35,692 nucleotides of DNA. It comes from Sphaerochaeta sp. Lineage in GTDB: Bacteria; Spirochaetota; Spirochaetia; Sphaerochaetales; Sphaerochaetaceae. Positions within the stretch are counted from its first letter, which is position 1; the number at the start of each line of letters is the position of its first letter. The position numbers and the translations under genes are program-made. Positions 1 to 7,633 of the stretch are shown here, one piece after another. The notes below the pieces were generated by a model that saw only the letters and a program-made list of their open reading frames with translations, was not told the origin of the DNA and ran no database searches. The stretch lies in assembly GCA_016342655.1 (NCBI GenBank), contig JAEINL010000038.1:1-35692 (forward strand), read 5' to 3'.

Positions 1-14
1 CATATACTCCTCCT
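1..14 (-). CDS. Start codon and RBS of a leftward gene that leaves the window
   Basis: The complement of bases 1-3 is ATG, and the complement of 7-14 reads AGGAGGAG, an almost perfect Shine-Dalgarno sequence 5 nt away. This is the start of a gene lying to the left. Only the start codon is inside the window, so nothing can be said about its product. The DUF2804 gene ending at 40 reads in the same direction, so the two could be co-transcribed. Confidence 0.6.
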
Positions 15-39
15 ATGTTTGGAAGAAGAATATGATTAT

Positions 40-1098
40 TCAATTTTTATTGAAATATGAACTTAATTTACGCTTACCCTCTGCAAAACCAGCAAAGCGT
101 GTCAGTTTAAGTTCTGTCTTGTCATCTAGGATTACCGTTCCCGTAAAATATCCGAATACCTGGTGCTGAATTGACTTTACCAAGAGTAGATTCGTTGTTG
201 AAGAGCGGTCTACTGCCGGTTCAAAATCCAGGTTTACACGGTTGTCGCTTGAGCTTACCTTCCAGGGGAACAGATACCCCTCTTCAGGGATATGAAAGGT
301 GATTGTTTCAAGCTTGTGGATCACCCCATTATAGAAGAGGGCATTTTCACTTGCAGGACTCCGGTCAGAAAACCCATAGCCCAGGTTGAAGCCAAAGGGG
401 ATATTATCGAGCAGACCAGAGGCTGAGCTCCAGTACCATCGGTTCTGGTATGTCCATCGCCCGCGTCCCCAATCAAGGACTCCCCAAGTTTCTCCTAAGA
501 GCAGGCTCTTCTTGTCCAGACCTCGTCTGATAGACCCCTCTACCGGCATGCAGTTGACCTTCTCGTTCAGATAAAAGGCTTTGCGGTTTTCTTTCCAGCT
601 GGTTGCAATGTTTATGCTCTCCATCGCAGGATTTTGGGTAAGGGTGACATTAGCGTCAAGACCGACCCTTCCATCAGGAAGCTCCATAGAAGGGCAAGCG
701 AACATAAGGTGGCGCTTATCCCCTCTTTTGATGAATGCAATGCGAAGGTCCTTATTCGCCCAAGAAATCTGGCTGTTCTCTGTTGAGGACGGGCTCAGGC
801 CCAGCTTTCCCATGGGAAAGACCTTGATCGCATCCTTTTGCACACAAGCCTTCCTGGAAAAATCAATGTAGGCTATTGCCAGAAGAGCAGCATATCCCAG
901 ATCACTGAAGGTGACGGTAAGGGCAAACCCTTCTTCCTGATTGATCAGGGCGTAATAGTCCCACTCTTTAATTGCAAGCTTTGAGCCCTTGACATCCTCG
1001 CGTTTGTACTGCCATAGGGGTTTTCTTGCCCACCCCTCTTCTGTGATATGCCCTTTCTTATCCAAGAGGGCTCTGGCTTCTGTTATTTCATGTTGCAT
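40..1098 (-). CDS. DUF2804 family protein
   Basis: A 352-residue protein that I place in the DUF2804 family from its overall pattern: N-terminal 'QHEITEARALLDKKGHITEEGWA', a central 'NRWYWSSASG' segment and Gly/Trp-rich beta-strand-like sequence towards the C-terminus. Members are uncharacterised; the fold is thought to be beta-rich and there is no known reaction. No signal peptide or membrane segment is visible, so it is probably cytoplasmic. An upstream in-frame ATG would add 12 residues, but the ATG at 1098 has GAGGAGG six bases upstream, so I use that one. The neighbouring gene to the left reads the same way. Family assignment is by recognition, function unknown. Confidence 0.75.
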   Translation of the reverse strand: MQHEITEARALLDKKGHITEEGWARKPLWQYKREDVKGSKLAIKEWDYYALINQEEGFALTVTFSDLGYAALLAIAYIDFSRKACVQKDAIKVFPMGKLGLSPSSTENSQISWANKDLRIAFIKRGDKRHLMFACPSMELPDGRVGLDANVTLTQNPAMESINIATSWKENRKAFYLNEKVNCMPVEGSIRRGLDKKSLLLGETWGVLDWGRGRWTYQNRWYWSSASGLLDNIPFGFNLGYGFSDRSPASENALFYNGVIHKLETITFHIPEEGYLFPWKVSSSDNRVNLDFEPAVDRSSTTNLLLVKSIQHQVFGYFTGTVILDDKTELKLTRFAGFAEGKRKLSSYFNKN

Positions 1099-1165
1099 GC
1101 AAACCTCCTCAGGCAGAGTTTTTAGATACCCCACTCATCTACAGTATAGGTCCTTACCACAAACT

Positions 1166-1300
1166 TTGTTGGATTATTCTTTGGTAAGGTGAGGGTTTTT
1201 CCTTTTGCAGGGCTATACCCTCCCTAAGCCCATGGAAGTCGTTGAGGTGGTCGTGTCCACAGAAAATGGCTATGGTCATGTTGGTATTGACCATCGGTTG
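1166..1300 (-). pseudogene. Fossil fragment of a calcineurin-like metallophosphoesterase
   Basis: On the minus strand, 1235-1258 encodes GHDHLNDF, the metal-ligand motif near the C-terminal end of calcineurin-like phosphoesterases of the purple acid phosphatase/DCR2 type, preceded by a hydrophobic beta strand (MTIAIFC) and followed by HGLREGIAL, which also fits the family. The recognisable part is only about 30 residues. There is no N-terminal domain with the other metal ligands, no credible start, and the C-terminal glycine-rich family tail is absent. It lies just beyond the terminator of the upstream chaperone gene. I read it as a remnant of a deleted gene; it is too short for this to be certain. 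Confidence 0.45.
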
Positions 1301-1352
1301 AAAAAAACCGCAATTTTTCCAAGGGGTGTTCGATGAAGAAGGTGAAGGCAAT

Positions 1353-1380
1353 AAAAAAGCTGGCATAAGCCAGCTTTTTT
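1353..1380 (-). terminator. Strong rho-independent terminator
   Basis: A perfect hairpin AAAAAAGCTGGC-ATAA-GCCAGCTTTTTT. It begins 20 bp after the stop codon of the PpiD/SurA-like gene and ends in six T on either strand, so it could work bidirectionally. Confidence 0.9.
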
Positions 1381-1399
1381 ATAGAGAAGTTTTTTCTTA

Positions 1400-2974
1400 T
1401 CAGCCTTGGCCCAGTATTGTGGAGAAGAAGGTCCCAAGGAAGTTGTCCTGGAATTGGTCTGAAGTGTAGAGAGCTTTGGAGAAATCCTGCTGGTTCTGTG
1501 AGCCGCTGAGATAGTTGTAGAACATCTGGATGTAACTACCCATACCCTCATCTGCAATCTCTTCAACTGCCTGTACGACTAGGTATGAAGTATTGCTCTT
1601 GATGGGCTCGAGAATGGTTCCTAGCTCAGCAGTATAGAGCTTCTTTCCCAACTCTTCTGTGGAAACAGCATTAGCAAGCTTACCCTGGGGGTCAGTGTTG
1701 CTGAAGTTGTTCATGTAGGTGGACTGTGCAATGTTGTAAGGTGTTGCTGCTACGTTGACCAAGTTCAGTTCTGCTTTTTCAGCAGCACTGGCAAAGTCAT
1801 CCTTGGCATCAAGGACAAAGTCATTGGCAAACGCGAGCAGATAGTCATCCACTATAGAATCATCGCTGGAGGCTAGGTATGCCTTGACAGTTGAGAGCAG
1901 GGCAGGGGATGCATAGTCTGCCTCAAGGGGAGTGGAGTCAAGGCGATAGATTGACCAAGCTCCGGGTCCTTCGAGAGGTCCGACAAAATCACCGCTCTTT
2001 GCCGTCAGCAGCTTTGTGGCATCTTCAGGGTTCTTGAAATTTGTGACAAGACCAAAGTAGTATACCGTCCCGACCTTGCCTTCGTTAGCCGAATAGTTGT
2101 CTTTGCTGGAGGAGAGAGCAACCTCTTCAAAGGTCTTCTCACCGTTTGCAATTGCAGAGGAGAGAGTCTTTGCTTCGTCCTCAGTTTCAACACTGATGAT
2201 GCTCAGATCCATACTGTAGAACAACTGCTTGTTCTGCAGAGCATAGGCACTCGCCTTTTCGTTAGGATACAGTGATGCATTGATGTCAACATAGTTGAAA
2301 GAACGACCTTCAGAAGACATTTTTGCTACATAATCAGCCTCAGAGGAGGAAGACAGAGCACTACCCATGTCATCTATTACTATCTGGTAAGGGACAGACC
2401 TGCGAATGGACTTCTCAACAGAAGCCTTGCTTTCAGAGGTGGCCTTCTGGTAGAGCTCAACATCGAACTTGCCGTCCTTGTTGTATGCACCACCGTTGAT
2501 GATAGCTCTGTTGACCACTTCATCTGCAGCAATGATACCTGCTTTGGAAGCAAGTTGGTTAACTGCTGTAAAGAGGACAGTGCTGTCATATGCACTTTTC
2601 CAGACTTGGTAGAGAGTCTGGGTGGCATTGTCACCGGTGTTCTTGTACTGGCCTCCAAAGTTCTGCACCTGGTCGTAGAAATAGTTACCATATGCGTATT
2701 TGATGTCTTCCTTGCCGTATTTACCAAAAACAATGCCATCGGCATTGTTTGGGCCAACAAAAGCTTGGATGGCAGGTGCCAAAACAAAGGAAACAGCGAT
2801 GAGTAATAGGACGATCATACCAAAAACCCAACCTGGGGTTATGTGACTTTTCGGCTTTACAGCAACAACTTTCTGCTCTTTCTCGGTGGTGCCGTTCTTC
2901 TTGCCTTTCTTGAAGTCGAGTGCTTTTGCCTCTCCTTCGCCTTTCTTTACATCTGTTTTGTCGTTTGAAGACAT
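1400..2974 (-). CDS. Membrane-anchored PpiD/SurA-like periplasmic folding factor
   Basis: About 524 residues. A charged Lys-rich cytoplasmic N-terminus (about 45 residues) is followed by one membrane segment (WVFGMIVLLLIAVSFVLAPA) and a large extracytoplasmic part. The arrangement, an N-terminal anchor, SurA_N-like helices and then a parvulin-like region ('ETEDEAKTLSSAIANGEKTFEEVA ... GPLEGPGAWSIYRL'), matches PpiD-type peptidyl-prolyl isomerases, which assist folding of exported proteins. The parvulin catalytic positions are poorly conserved, so it may be a chaperone without isomerase activity. Two adjacent ATGs exist (2977 and 2974); AAGAGG lies 6 nt before the second, which I prefer. It has its own promoter (3027-3055) and terminator (1353-1380), so it is probably monocistronic. 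Confidence 0.75.
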   Translation of the reverse strand: MSSNDKTDVKKGEGEAKALDFKKGKKNGTTEKEQKVVAVKPKSHITPGWVFGMIVLLLIAVSFVLAPAIQAFVGPNNADGIVFGKYGKEDIKYAYGNYFYDQVQNFGGQYKNTGDNATQTLYQVWKSAYDSTVLFTAVNQLASKAGIIAADEVVNRAIINGGAYNKDGKFDVELYQKATSESKASVEKSIRRSVPYQIVIDDMGSALSSSSEADYVAKMSSEGRSFNYVDINASLYPNEKASAYALQNKQLFYSMDLSIISVETEDEAKTLSSAIANGEKTFEEVALSSSKDNYSANEGKVGTVYYFGLVTNFKNPEDATKLLTAKSGDFVGPLEGPGAWSIYRLDSTPLEADYASPALLSTVKAYLASSDDSIVDDYLLAFANDFVLDAKDDFASAAEKAELNLVNVAATPYNIAQSTYMNNFSNTDPQGKLANAVSTEELGKKLYTAELGTILEPIKSNTSYLVVQAVEEIADEGMGSYIQMFYNYLSGSQNQQDFSKALYTSDQFQDNFLGTFFSTILGQG

Positions 2975-3026
2975 CATAAACCTCTTTGTTGCCAAGCATT
3001 TTCCGCTTTTGCGGACATTCTTATGA

Positions 3027-3055
3027 AAAATACCATTAAGCCTACACACTGTCAA
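3027..3055 (-). promoter_or_regulatory. Sigma70-type promoter of the PpiD/SurA-like gene
   Basis: On the minus strand TTGACA (complement of 3050-3055) is followed after 17 bp by TATTTT (complement of 3027-3032). It lies about 50 bp upstream of the chosen start and back to back with the tRNA promoter. Confidence 0.7.
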
Positions 3056-3097
3056 TGAAATGATGCGGAAAAGGGACAGAAGTGAATTTGCCTCTTA

Positions 3098-3126
3098 TTG
3101 ACAATAAGGGGAGCAACAGCTATATT
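3098..3126 (+). promoter_or_regulatory. Promoter of tRNA-Pro
   Basis: A consensus -35 TTGACA (3098-3103), a 17-bp spacer and TATATT (3121-3126), placing transcription start about 15 nt before the tRNA. Confidence 0.85.
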
Positions 3127-3148
3127 TTACCCCGGCTCAAAAGGCTGA

Positions 3149-3221
3149 CGGGTAGTAGCGCAGGGGCTAGCGCACCTGGTTCGGGACCAGGGGGTCGGAG
3201 GTTCAAATCCTCTCTGCCCGA
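3149..3221 (+). tRNA. tRNA-Pro (anticodon CGG)
   Basis: A full 73-nt cloverleaf. The acceptor CGGGTAG pairs with CTGCCCG, the D stem is GCGC/GCGC, the anticodon stem CCTGG/CCAGG encloses loop TTCGGGA with anticodon CGG, and the T arm is GGAGG-TTCAAAT-CCTCT. The first base C and discriminator A are typical of proline tRNA. The 3' CCA is not encoded (the DNA continues CAA), so it must be added enzymatically. It has its own promoter and terminator. I see no integrase or duplicated 3' end, so no sign that it serves as an integration site in this window. Confidence 0.95.
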
Positions 3222-3227
3222 CAATAC

Positions 3228-3271
3228 AAAAAAACTCTCCATAGTTGCAAGATATATGTGGAGAGTTTTTT
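3228..3271 (+). terminator. Terminator of tRNA-Pro
   Basis: AAAAAACTCTCCATA pairs with TATGTGGAGAGTTTTTT (one mismatch) and ends in a run of T, starting 7 nt after the tRNA. Confidence 0.85.
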
Positions 3272-3352
3272 GTGGCCTTCTCACTTGCTTCGGTTTCTCT
3301 CATGTTCCTTTCAGATGGTACGTAGGGGGGGATCTCAAATACCTAGTGCCTG

Positions 3353-3763
3353 TCACTTCCCTTTGGTTTCGTTTTCGCACTCTTTCTGTAGAGTCGTATC
3401 GGAGGCCCTGTTCTTTACCCCATACGAGAAATACAGGATGTGTCCAAGCCACACGATAGCCAGGACAACCTGTCCAAGTCGAATCTGGTGCATCATGATA
3501 AAACCAAACACCATCACCAACGTGACTGTACTCATGACCCGTATATTATTGCCTCTTGTTATGCCTTGCTTGTGTACATAGCTTTCAAGATTGTTTTTGT
3601 AGAGCTTGGTGCTTCTGAACCACCTGTCAAGCTTTGCAGAACCCTTGCCAAAGCTGATGAAGGCGAGCAATAGGAAGGGGAAAGAAGGAAGTAGTGGTAC
3701 TACAGCTCCAAAAGCCCCTAGGGCAAGGCCTACAAACCCCAAACAAAGATAGACATATTTCAT
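3353..3763 (-). CDS. DUF454 (YbaN-like) inner-membrane protein
   Basis: A 136-residue protein starting MKYVYLCLGFVGLALGAFG. The opening hydrophobic helix followed by 'VVPLLPSFPFLLLAFISFGKGSAKLDRWFRSTKLYKNNL' is the DUF454 signature (E. coli YbaN). A second hydrophobic stretch (VMSTVTLVMVFGFIMMHQI) and a third (VVLAIVWLGHILYFSYG) follow. It should sit in the cytoplasmic membrane; its role is not known. A longer reading frame starts 12 codons earlier, but the GGGG-rich Shine-Dalgarno lies just upstream of the ATG at 3763. It stands alone between the tRNA and an intergenic region. Confidence 0.8.
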   Translation of the reverse strand: MKYVYLCLGFVGLALGAFGAVVPLLPSFPFLLLAFISFGKGSAKLDRWFRSTKLYKNNLESYVHKQGITRGNNIRVMSTVTLVMVFGFIMMHQIRLGQVVLAIVWLGHILYFSYGVKNRASDTTLQKECENETKGK

Positions 3764-3872
3764 GCGTTCCCCTTTACTGATGGTAGGAATGCCTAGCAAG
3801 GGAATCCTCCTATCCCACTTCCACGCCTGTCAAGGACAGGAAGGGATTAGGGATAGGGGGATGAGTTCTGCC

Positions 3873-4033
3873 TCAGAGCTCTGACTTGCTCATTTCTATC
3901 AGTCCTTTGAGCTTCTCTCGGTCTGAACCCTCAGCATTTTCTCTTGCCTTTGTGGCTAAGGTGGTCGATAGTAGTAAGCAGGACAATTCTCCTGAACGAA
4001 TACTAAAATAAACACCAATAGAGAGGCCTTCCC
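3873..4033 (-). pseudogene. Coding-like tail without a convincing start (unknown)
   Basis: In the 271-bp gap between the DUF454 and TIGR00300 genes, one minus-strand frame stays open for about 50 codons and ends ...TLATKARENAEGSDREKLKGL then IEMSKSEL and TGA (complement of 3873-3875). The composition is typical of a protein tail (amphipathic, Glu/Lys-rich). There is no ATG; a TTG at 3986 has AGGAG only 2 nt upstream. I do not recognise a family. It may be a very small gene, a decayed C-terminus or chance. Confidence 0.25.
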
Positions 4034-4034
4034 T

Positions 4035-5135
4035 ATGTCTTTTACCCTACCAGAGTATCATGCACCTGATTTCTCCCTTGCTATATTTGCACAGAGCCCT
4101 GATGTATCCCTGCAGAAGGCTGAAAGGGATGGGGTGGCACCTAAGGGGTTCCACAGCACATCGATGTTTCCCGAATATTACAAGGTGGGGGGCTCCTGGC
4201 TTTTAGCCGAGGAAAGCCGTATGGACTGCCTTGTTGTCCTTGATGAAGAGGGCTCGCTGCAGGTTGTCGAAGGACGGCGGGTCAAGAAAGGCGACCGGGT
4301 TGTGCTAGGGAGGACCGAACGTGGGGAAGAGGGGATTTATGTCCATGCCACAGGCTTCATTCCCCCAGAGGATTCTCATAATGATAAGTTTGTCTTCCGT
4401 GCAGGCAGGTCTCGGGAGACTGCCTTCTCCAGGGACTACGATAAGCTGTATGAACTGCTTGAATATGAGAAGGAGCAAGGAACCATTGTCTTTGTGCTTG
4501 GTCCTGCTGTAGCTTTTGACAACGATTCGAGAAGGGCAATGCAGTTGCTTATTGAAAAAGGCTACATAGACGGTATTCTAGCAGGGAACGCCCTTGCCAC
4601 CCATGACCTTGAAGCTGGGTATTTCAAAACAGCCCTAGGTCAGAATATCTATACTCAGGAGAGTATGCCCAATGGGCACTATAACCACCTTGATGTCCTG
4701 AATATGGTGCGCAGCTGCGGCTCTATGGAAACATTCATTGAGCAGGAGCAGATCAAGGATGGAATAGTCTATGCTATGCTGAAACAGAAGAAGCCTCTGG
4801 TCCTTGGAGGTTCCATTCGTGATGACGGGCCGATGCCAGAGGTGTATGCCAATGTCTATGCAGCACAGGATGCCATGAGGGCCGTCATCCGCAAGGCAAC
4901 TACGGTGATAAGTCTTGCAACGCAGCTACACTCCATTGCAACAGGGAATATGACTCCTTCCTTTAGGGTTGTCGAGGGAAAGGTACGCCCTGTATTCATA
5001 TACAGTGTCGATATCTCAGAGTTTGCAGTGAACAAGCTCAGGGATAGGGGGAGCCTCAGTGCAACTGGAATCGTAACCAATGTGCAGGACTTCATTGTCA
5101 ACGTCGCCAAGGGGTTGAACGTAGGAAAACTATAG
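4035..5135 (+). CDS. TIGR00300 / LOR-SDH domain protein (ornithine cyclodeaminase-like)
   Basis: A 366-residue protein that matches the family first described as the conserved domain of LOR/SDH bifunctional enzymes (TIGR00300). Visible family blocks are 'GPAVAFDNDSRRAMQLLIEKGYIDG', 'AGNALATHDLE', the very characteristic 'LGGSIRDDGPMPEVYANVYAAQDAMR' and 'LATQLHSIATGNMTPS', then the C-terminal 'VDISEFAVNKLRDRGS'. Archaeal members and the C-terminal half of cyanobacterial AgrE act as NAD-dependent ornithine cyclodeaminases (ornithine to proline plus ammonia). That activity is a family inference here. This is a stand-alone form without an arginine dihydrolase domain. GAGAGG precedes the ATG at a normal distance. 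No obvious operon partner. Confidence 0.7.
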   Translation: MSFTLPEYHAPDFSLAIFAQSPDVSLQKAERDGVAPKGFHSTSMFPEYYKVGGSWLLAEESRMDCLVVLDEEGSLQVVEGRRVKKGDRVVLGRTERGEEGIYVHATGFIPPEDSHNDKFVFRAGRSRETAFSRDYDKLYELLEYEKEQGTIVFVLGPAVAFDNDSRRAMQLLIEKGYIDGILAGNALATHDLEAGYFKTALGQNIYTQESMPNGHYNHLDVLNMVRSCGSMETFIEQEQIKDGIVYAMLKQKKPLVLGGSIRDDGPMPEVYANVYAAQDAMRAVIRKATTVISLATQLHSIATGNMTPSFRVVEGKVRPVFIYSVDISEFAVNKLRDRGSLSATGIVTNVQDFIVNVAKGLNVGKL

Positions 5136-5250
5136 AAGGTTTGAGCCTTGTCCGAGAAATAGGTTGGTTTTAGGGTCTCGTCCAGATCTTATTCGGACCA
5201 GTATTGCGACCATACTAGCAGGTGTCTGCCTAGTCTATGGGGGGTAACCT

Positions 5251-5280
5251 ACACCATGTGTTGGGTACACTTGGTGTTTT
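5251..5280 (+). terminator. Hairpin with T tract, probable terminator
   Basis: ACACCA-t-GTGT pairs with ACAC-t-TGGTGT around loop TGGGT, followed by TTTT. It is about 115 bp after the TIGR00300 stop and about 100 bp before the HAD gene. It could alternatively be an operator, because the inverted repeat is also symmetric as DNA. Confidence 0.45.
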
Positions 5281-5381
5281 CAGTAACACACAGGCTCTCT
5301 CTAAATTCTCTCTCCATTACCCCTTCTTCTCTCTTTTCGTTTGGTGTACAGTGGGTGTATCAGTCTTTCACAGGAGCCTTT

Positions 5382-6197
5382 ATGCAGTACTCTCTTCTTG
5401 CCCTCGATCTCGATGGCACCCTTACCAACAGCCAGAAACAAGTAACGTTGCGATCTAGGGCGGCCATTGACGCAGCTTTGGATTTGGGTGTCTGCGTAAT
5501 CCTTGCCAGCGGGCGCCCAGTATTGGGAATTGCCCCCCTTGCGCACTCTCTTGGCTTGTTCGGCCGTAACGCCTACATGCTGGCCTACAATGGAGCCCAA
5601 CTGATAAGCTGTGAAACCAATACAGTCGTATGGGAGCGGACAGTAGGTCTTGATGCTATCGAGTGTGTATTCTCCTTTGCTAAGGCTAAAGGTCTCGCTT
5701 CCCTTTGTTATGATGGGGAAGGTGTCATCACCGAAATGCCTGATGATCCCTATGTGCATAAGGAAGCCTACAACAATGGGATTCCCATCAGGGGTGTGGA
5801 TACCCTGTTTTCCTTGGTGAAGAAAGCCCAGCCCAAGGTCATGATCGTGGGAGAGCCTTCCCTGCTTATCCCTGCACGCAGTGAGTTGCAGCTCCTGCTT
5901 GGCGACAGTGCAGACGCTTCCTTCAGCGAGCCCTGCTTCATGGAGATAACAGCCAAGGGGGTGCAGAAGGCGGCTTCGTTGGATGTCCTGCTCTCCCTTT
6001 TGGGAAAGGACCGCCAATCGCTTATGGTTGTCGGTGATGGTCTCAATGACATTCCCATGTTGGCCATTGCAGGGCTTGCAGTGGCTATGGGAAACTCCTC
6101 TTTGGAGGTGAAAGGGCACTCTCATGTGGTGACCGCCTCCAATGATGATGATGGTGTTGCCCTAGCCATTGAAAGGCATATTCTGGGAAGAGTGTAG
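5382..6197 (+). CDS. Cof-type HAD-superfamily phosphatase
   Basis: A 271-residue soluble hydrolase of the Cof/YidA group. Motif I is DLDGT (residues 9-13, nucleophile Asp9, acid/base Asp11), followed by 'LASGRP' (motif II region), and motif IV is 'VVGDGLNDIPMLAIAGLAVAMGNS', the hallmark C2B-cap HAD ending. Such enzymes dephosphorylate sugar phosphates or nucleotides; the substrate cannot be read from sequence. The open frame extends 42 codons upstream, but AGGAG lies six bases before the ATG at 5382 and homologues start at this point. A short GC hairpin with five T follows the stop immediately. Confidence 0.85.
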   Translation: MQYSLLALDLDGTLTNSQKQVTLRSRAAIDAALDLGVCVILASGRPVLGIAPLAHSLGLFGRNAYMLAYNGAQLISCETNTVVWERTVGLDAIECVFSFAKAKGLASLCYDGEGVITEMPDDPYVHKEAYNNGIPIRGVDTLFSLVKKAQPKVMIVGEPSLLIPARSELQLLLGDSADASFSEPCFMEITAKGVQKAASLDVLLSLLGKDRQSLMVVGDGLNDIPMLAIAGLAVAMGNSSLEVKGHSHVVTASNDDDGVALAIERHILGRV

Positions 6198-6215
6198 GCC
6201 CTTGTCGGGCTTTTT
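6198..6215 (+). terminator. Short terminator after the HAD gene
   Basis: GCCC-TTGTC-GGGC followed by TTTTT, beginning at the base after the TAG stop. The stem is only 4 bp, so termination may be partial. Confidence 0.4.
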
Positions 6216-6326
6216 GCGTCTAGAGGGTTCCCACTGCCCATACATGAATTTTCGCCATATGCTTGAGGGAAAACTGGCTCATGCTCTAATTTTTCCAAAG
6301 AACAAACATGCAAATGCCAATTCTTG

Positions 6327-6335
6327 TGGTACAAT
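6327..6335 (+). promoter_or_regulatory. Extended -10 promoter candidate for the nucleoside-transport operon
   Basis: TGG-TACAAT is an extended -10 element with no good -35 hexamer. It would start transcription about 35 nt upstream of the ATG at 6376, leaving a short leader that carries AAGGAGG (6364-6370). Confidence 0.4.
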
Positions 6336-6375
6336 GCGTCGTATGCATCATGGTACCTATTTTAAGGAGGAATAC

Positions 6376-7479
6376 ATGAAGAAAGTATTAGTTCTCTTGA
6401 TGGTGTTGCTTGTAGCAACCTCAATGTTTGCACAGGGATCCAAAGAGGCCCCATCTGATGTCAGCGGTAAACCGACCATCCGTCTTCTTACCGATGCCAC
6501 AGGAATTGACGACAAGTCCTTTAACGCAGCTGCCTGGAAGGGCATTGTAGCATTCTACGGCGATACAGTGGAAAAATCCAGCAAACGTGGTCAGCTCTAC
6601 GATGTGGTGACCGCCCAGACCCAGGATATGTACATTCCTAACCTGCGCCAAGCTGCAGACGAAGGCTATGACATCATTATGGTCACCGGTTTTACCTGGG
6701 CTGACGCCCTTGGTGAAGTTGCCCCACAATATCCTGATCAGCAGTTCGTCATTGTTGACGTTAACTGGGTGGGCCAACCCAACGTACAGGAGTTCATCTA
6801 CAGTGAAGAGGAAGGCTCCTATCTTGTCGGACTGGTTGCAGCCTTGCAGGCCAAAGAGGATGGCATAAGCAATCCTAAGTTTGGTTTTATCGGCGGAGTT
6901 CCAGGAAGCACTATCACCAAGTTTGAGATGGGCTATGTGCAGGGAATCCTCTCTGTATTCCCGAATGCCACCATTGTTGACTACTATGCCAATGACTGGG
7001 GCAAGCCAGAACTGGCAAAAGCCCAGGCAAAGAACTGGTTTGACAATGGTGTCTACTGTATTTTCAGTGCTGCAGGCGGAACAGGCAATGGAACCATTGC
7101 ACAGGCCAAGGAGTACAGGATGAAGGGCGCGAACGTATGGGCTATCGGCGTAGATAGCGACCAGTTCTCTGATGGGCTCTATACCGATACCAAGAGTGCT
7201 GTCCTCACCTCCATGCTCAAGCGCGTTGAGAACTCCTCCTTGAAGGTTCTCAAGGAAGCTGAAGACAAGACCTTCACCGGTGGTGTAGTAGAGATGCGCA
7301 TGGTAGATGGTGGTGTCGGATACTCCCAGGCTAATCCTGAGCTCTCCAAGACTGTCATACAGAAGGTTGAAGCCGCTAAGGCTGATGTCATCTCCGGAAA
7401 GATCAAGCTGTACAAGACCTATAAGGACGCACTTGCACAGGGTGCTGCTCCTAAGGGCCTTTCTGCTCTTGATGACTAA
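6376..7479 (+). CDS. BMP-family nucleoside-binding protein of an ABC transporter
   Basis: A 367-residue exported protein of the basic membrane protein (BMP/PnrA/TmpC) family. The signal peptide is MKKVLVLLMVLLVATSMFA with a probable cut before QGSKEA; there is no lipobox cysteine, so it looks like a soluble periplasmic protein rather than a lipoprotein. Family blocks visible: 'GIDDKSFNAAAWKGI', 'ADEGYDIIMVTGFTWADAL', 'FVIVDVNW', 'GFIGGVPGSTITKFEMGYVQGI' and 'GVDSDQFSDG'. BMP proteins bind purine and other nucleosides. Start chosen because AAGGAGG lies 5 nt upstream. It heads an operon with ATPase, two permeases and a purine nucleoside phosphorylase, which supports nucleoside uptake. A hairpin and a copy of the dispersed element follow the stop. 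Confidence 0.9.
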   Translation: MKKVLVLLMVLLVATSMFAQGSKEAPSDVSGKPTIRLLTDATGIDDKSFNAAAWKGIVAFYGDTVEKSSKRGQLYDVVTAQTQDMYIPNLRQAADEGYDIIMVTGFTWADALGEVAPQYPDQQFVIVDVNWVGQPNVQEFIYSEEEGSYLVGLVAALQAKEDGISNPKFGFIGGVPGSTITKFEMGYVQGILSVFPNATIVDYYANDWGKPELAKAQAKNWFDNGVYCIFSAAGGTGNGTIAQAKEYRMKGANVWAIGVDSDQFSDGLYTDTKSAVLTSMLKRVENSSLKVLKEAEDKTFTGGVVEMRMVDGGVGYSQANPELSKTVIQKVEAAKADVISGKIKLYKTYKDALAQGAAPKGLSALDD

Positions 7480-7489
7480 CCGTTGCGAG

Positions 7490-7515
7490 GCCGGCAGATA
7501 TCTGCCGGCTCTCTT
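7490..7515 (+). terminator. Hairpin after the BMP gene (probable attenuator)
   Basis: A perfect 9-bp stem GCCGGCAGA-TA-TCTGCCGGC, 11 nt after the stop, followed by the pyrimidine-rich tail TCTCTTCCTGTT. Its position between binding-protein and ATPase genes suggests partial termination or 3'-end protection, giving more binding protein than membrane complex. Confidence 0.6.
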
Positions 7516-7522
7516 CCTGTTC

Positions 7523-7633
7523 ATTACCGAGCGAGGGCTGGGAAAGCAAGGTGAGATACGTGAGCCCCTTGGCTCGGAAAAGGAGGCAACGCCTCCTGGA
7601 TCCAGGGCTTGCCCTGGGGTATTGATACCTTTC
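7523..7633 (+). repeat. Dispersed hairpin element, copy A (short form, 111 bp)
   Basis: It begins ATTACCGAGCGAG and ends GGTATTGATACCTTTC. It contains four potential hairpins in order: GAGCC-CCTT-GGCTC, GGAGGC-AAC-GCCTCC, CCAGGGC-TT-GCCCTGG and GGTAT-TG-ATACC. The 44-bp left module of the long form is missing. It lies between the BMP gene's hairpin and the ATPase gene, in sense orientation in the operon, and ends 44 bp before the ATPase start. Its first hairpin differs in sequence from copies B, C, E and F but remains palindromic. Confidence 0.9.

Noticed and set aside
3149..3221. tRNA-Pro as the attachment site of an integrated island
   Set aside because: No integrase gene and no second copy of the tRNA 3' end are seen in the window; adjoining genes look like core genes.
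5301..6125. Long minus-strand frame opposite the Cof-type HAD gene
   Set aside because: The plus strand carries a complete enzyme with all HAD motifs and a ribosome site; the opposite frame resembles no family and has no ribosome site.
6421..7524. 367-codon minus-strand frame opposite the BMP gene
   Set aside because: It is an antisense shadow produced by codon bias; it has no family pattern and its start falls in the hairpin/element region.
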